From positions 3,038,001 to 3,102,000 of the forward strand of contig OX463829.1 of the NCBI GenBank assembly GCA_949825045.1: a DNA stretch of 64,000 nt, given 5' to 3'. The DNA is from Argyresthia goedartella (taxonomy: Eukaryota; Arthropoda; Insecta; Lepidoptera; Argyresthiidae). How positions within the stretch are numbered: position 1 is the stretch's first letter; each line of letters opens with the position of its first letter. The notes beneath the pieces were generated by a model, which did no database searches, had not been told where the DNA came from, and saw nothing but the letters and a program-made list of their open reading frames with translations. Positions 61,205 to 64,000 of the stretch are shown here, piece by piece. A program made the position numbers and the translations under genes.

Positions 61205-61878
61205 TATTTTGGTTTATACACGACAATGGCAGTTTTGACGTATAGTTCAAATAGGTAATCTTCTTTGGTGGGATGATTTAACTCTTTCCGTTAATCCGCT
61301 GGCCGGAAAAGGAAAATTTTGACACTAAAATCATGTTTTCTTCTCGACAATAGAATTTTCAGTACAATGCTATAAAATTATATACTCTTTGTACAGTGCC
61401 ACCATCTATCTGTAGAATGGCTACAGTGGAAACTACTGACGCCATTTTGAAAATGTCACTTCGCTGTCAGTTGTTGTAGTGTGTGCTGTTCAGTTGAGTG
61501 TTCATTCGTTTTTCCAATATTTACAAGTCTTGTTTAAAAATCATGCCGAAATCAATCAAAAGTGGTGTACGAGAAAATGTGTGTTTAGAATGTACCTAAT
61601 CTATAAGGTACCTTCTAAACACATTTACACTATAAAAAACATCAATTTATCAATCATCATCAATATATAAACATCAAAATATATGTAAAATCAAGATATG
61701 GTCAGCTGTCACGTCAAATAGACATATTTTTCACAAAAATACTTAATTTTAATATTATTTCCTTTAGACCCATTTATTTATCAACAAAATCCCTTGTTTT
61801 TATTAATCTTACCCTTATCCGAGAGCTAAACAACAAAATTATAGTGCAAATAGATCAAGTAAGTAAATACCCACCCAT
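61205..61878. other. Upstream region of the RT element
   Basis: No supported gene. Contains a short direct/inverted 'gtgtttagaatgtacc' / 'ggtaccttctaaacac' hairpin at about 61578-61622. The 5' end of the RT element must lie somewhere here but is not marked. Confidence 0.35.
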
Positions 61879-64000
61879 ATGTCACAAGCTGACACCGAAT
61901 GCCCGCTATGCCCCAGGAAATTCAAGAAAAATGGGCTCCAGCGTCACATGAGATCAGCACACAACGATGTACTAAACCAATCAGCATCCGCTACTCTTAA
62001 AACTACCACCGATGGGCAAACACCAATGTCACCTTTGGAAGAAGCCTTCGGATCCCCATTCCTGAATGCCATCCAACCCAAGTCTGGCACCTGGCAAAGG
62101 CATTGGGACAACGTCTGTAACCTTCATGGCAAGCTATACGACCTCCCATGCGGTACTGCCAGTAGAAAATTCGTGCACACTCTGGCCGACAAAATTGAGC
62201 ATCTAACCAAATCAACCTACCCCTCTGAACGCGTATTAACCTTTGCTGCGGTCATACTGCAAAGAGACAAAAACGTTAGAAAAATGAAAGATATACTGAG
62301 ACTACTCGATCGGCGCCTAAAACTCTGGGCAGACAAACGTTTCGAGGAACTCATCACGGAATCCACCAAAGCAGATAAATCTATATGAAATACAAGAAAC
62401 CGGAAACAAAACAACAATGACCAAGAAACAAAATTATTCACACGACTGATACTACACGGAAAAACGCGGGAAGCGCTCAACTGGCTCCTCACAAAAGACA
62501 CGAGCAAAGTTTTAAACCCAGACACTGAAGTTGATCCATCCGGTAAAACCGTCAGTGATGTGCTGAGAGAAAAGCACCCCCCGCCTAATACTCCAGATCC
62601 CGCTTTATTCACTCTCCCCAAAGACGTCACAAAACTCCCACCACTCCTTGAAATCGAAATAACTTGTGACCATGTCGAAACAGTTGCGAGAAAACTACAC
62701 GGCGGCGGAGGCCCCACTGGATGCACAGCCGAAAACTGGAGAGATTTCCTACTCCGCTTCGGCCAAGCAAGCGCCCATTTAAGAGAAGCCGTAGCGCAGC
62801 TCACAACGAAACTTAGCAACGAAACCATACCCTGGACCCAAATACAAGCATTAATGTCAAGCCGACTTGTTGCTTTAGACAAATGCCCAGGCGTAAGACC
62901 TATCGGCATCGGCGAATGCCTACGAAGAATATTATCCAAATGCATGATCTTAGCAACAGGCTCTGAAGTCACTGAAGCATGCGGCCAGTCACAGCTCTGC
63001 AGTGGACTGGGCAGTGGCATCGAAGGCGCCATTCATGCCATGACCGATGTCTTCCAAAGAGATTGCCAACCTGGTTCAAACTGGGGAATGCTCCTCGTTG
63101 ACGCGAACAATGCTTTTAACGCCGTGAATAGACAACTAGCCCTCTGGCAAGCAAGAATATACTGGCCACACTGCGCCCGCTTTCTTTATAATACTTACAA
63201 TGGCCACGCTGAATTGGTATTTCGCGATTCTGATACAAGACTATATAGCAGAGAAGGCGTAACCCAAGGAGACCCACTCGCAATGCCACTGTACGCGCTT
63301 GCAACACTACCAATAATTAACAAACTTAAAACCGAAAACACAGTCACACAATGCTGGTACGCCGATGACTCCTCCGCGCAAGGCACTTTCCAAAGCCTAC
63401 GACAATGGTGGGACAACTTAAACAAAACAGGCCCAGCATACGGATACTTACCACAAGGTAAAAAATCATTTCTAATAGTGTCAGAAACTGACAAGTCTAC
63501 CGCAGAAAAGACGTTCTCCGGTACCAACGTCTCCATAGTTACCGGCTCCCGCTTCCTAGGAGGCTACATAGGGACAGGAGGGGACGACTTCGTAAAAAAG
63601 AATATAACCGAATGGATATCTATCATCGAGAAACTCACAACAATCTGCAAAAACTCACCTCAAGCCGCTTACACTGCCCTAACTAAAGCAGCTCAGTTTA
63701 AATGGTCCTTCCTACTACGTGTCTTAAAAAATTCAGAAGAACTTTTTGAACCCTTAACTAACACATTACACGACAAATTCATACCAACACTAATCGGAGG
63801 CGAAATCACAAAACTTGAAACCCAGCTATTTACCCTCCCAGTCCACAAAGGCGGACTTGCCCTTTCTGACCCCTTCAACACACCAAACCGTGCATACCAA
63901 ATCTCAAAACAGGGATCTACAATACTTTCAACAGCCCTAACCGAGATAAAAGACATAAACCTTGCTGAAAACTACAATTCTTTGCGTGACGCAAGAAAGG
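61879..64000 (+). pseudogene. Zinc-finger reverse-transcriptase retroelement ORF, interrupted by one TGA, runs off the window
   Basis: Starts at ATG 61879 (TAA upstream in frame at 61864). A C2H2 finger (CPLCPRKFKKNGLQRHMRSAH) sits at residues 9-29. The frame meets TGA at 62386-62388 (codon 170), then stays open to the window end (over 535 codons). RT motifs: LVALDKCPGVRPIGIGE, LLVDANNAFNAVN, GVTQGDPLAMPLYAL and the catalytic CWYADDSS (YADD at 63358-63369). The N-terminal finger plus RT resembles the R2/CRE-type layout of non-LTR elements with a C-terminal nuclease; exact clade not assigned. The stop is what a single C-to-T change of CGA would give, so a dying copy is likeliest. An alternative is a two-ORF design or readthrough. 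Confidence 0.85.

Noticed and set aside
62217..63032. 271-codon minus-strand frame
   Set aside because: Antisense shadow of the reverse-transcriptase frame, which has the RT motifs on the plus strand.

Overview
The window is animal nuclear DNA, AT-rich and dominated by transposable-element debris. I read it as a moth or butterfly (Lepidoptera) from four things: several dispersed repeat families that I recognise from lepidopteran genomes; an insect-type TTAGG tract; a Helitron with a typical lepidopteran 5' and 3' end; and a brachyurin/chymotrypsin-like protease gene with lepidopteran-style motifs. Only one host gene is complete beyond doubt. Most open reading frames in the window are chance or repeat-derived.

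Layout. 1-13 kb: dispersed repeats, a nested MITE/SINE, a Helitron with a GGGTA-type minisatellite, and copies of three tRNA-derived SINE families. 13-20 kb: a decayed RNase H-carrying LINE (minus strand), MITEs, two short GC-rich coding-like stretches and a 128-bp palindrome. 20-37 kb: MITE families, tandem and simple repeats, a MITE carrying TTAGG repeats, and one short coding-like exon at 27.8 kb. 37.7-40.8 kb: a five-exon secreted S1 serine protease (minus strand, 280 aa, catalytic triad intact), with a palindromic MITE in an intron about 10 nt from a splice donor. 41.5-42.6 kb: an unrecognised minus-strand gene encoding a protein with two tandem repeats; the model is unresolved. 43.7-46.0 kb: a terminal-inverted-repeat element with a Jockey-like LINE nested in it. 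46.1-46.5 kb: a frameshifted coding remnant. 48.0-50.7 kb: a 21-bp minisatellite split by a 2.2-kb inverted-repeat element.

50.9-60.55 kb: the most striking object, a 9.66-kb foldback-like transposon. It has about 345-bp terminal inverted repeats and a 9-bp target duplication (8 of 9 matching). Its arms are built of about 40 copies of a 115-160 bp unit, head-to-tail in the left arm and inverted in the right arm. It holds no coding sequence of its own, but a 5'-truncated retroelement tail and an old Harbinger element have inserted into it. Immediately to its right lies a small gene for a secreted protein (minus strand).

61.9-64.0 kb: a long reverse-transcriptase reading frame with an N-terminal C2H2 finger runs off the window edge. 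It probably belongs to the same type of element as the truncated tail inside the foldback element. It is interrupted by a single in-frame TGA.

A further structural signal is a hairpin module shared by at least five copies in two MITE families. The stem sequence differs between families while base pairing is kept.
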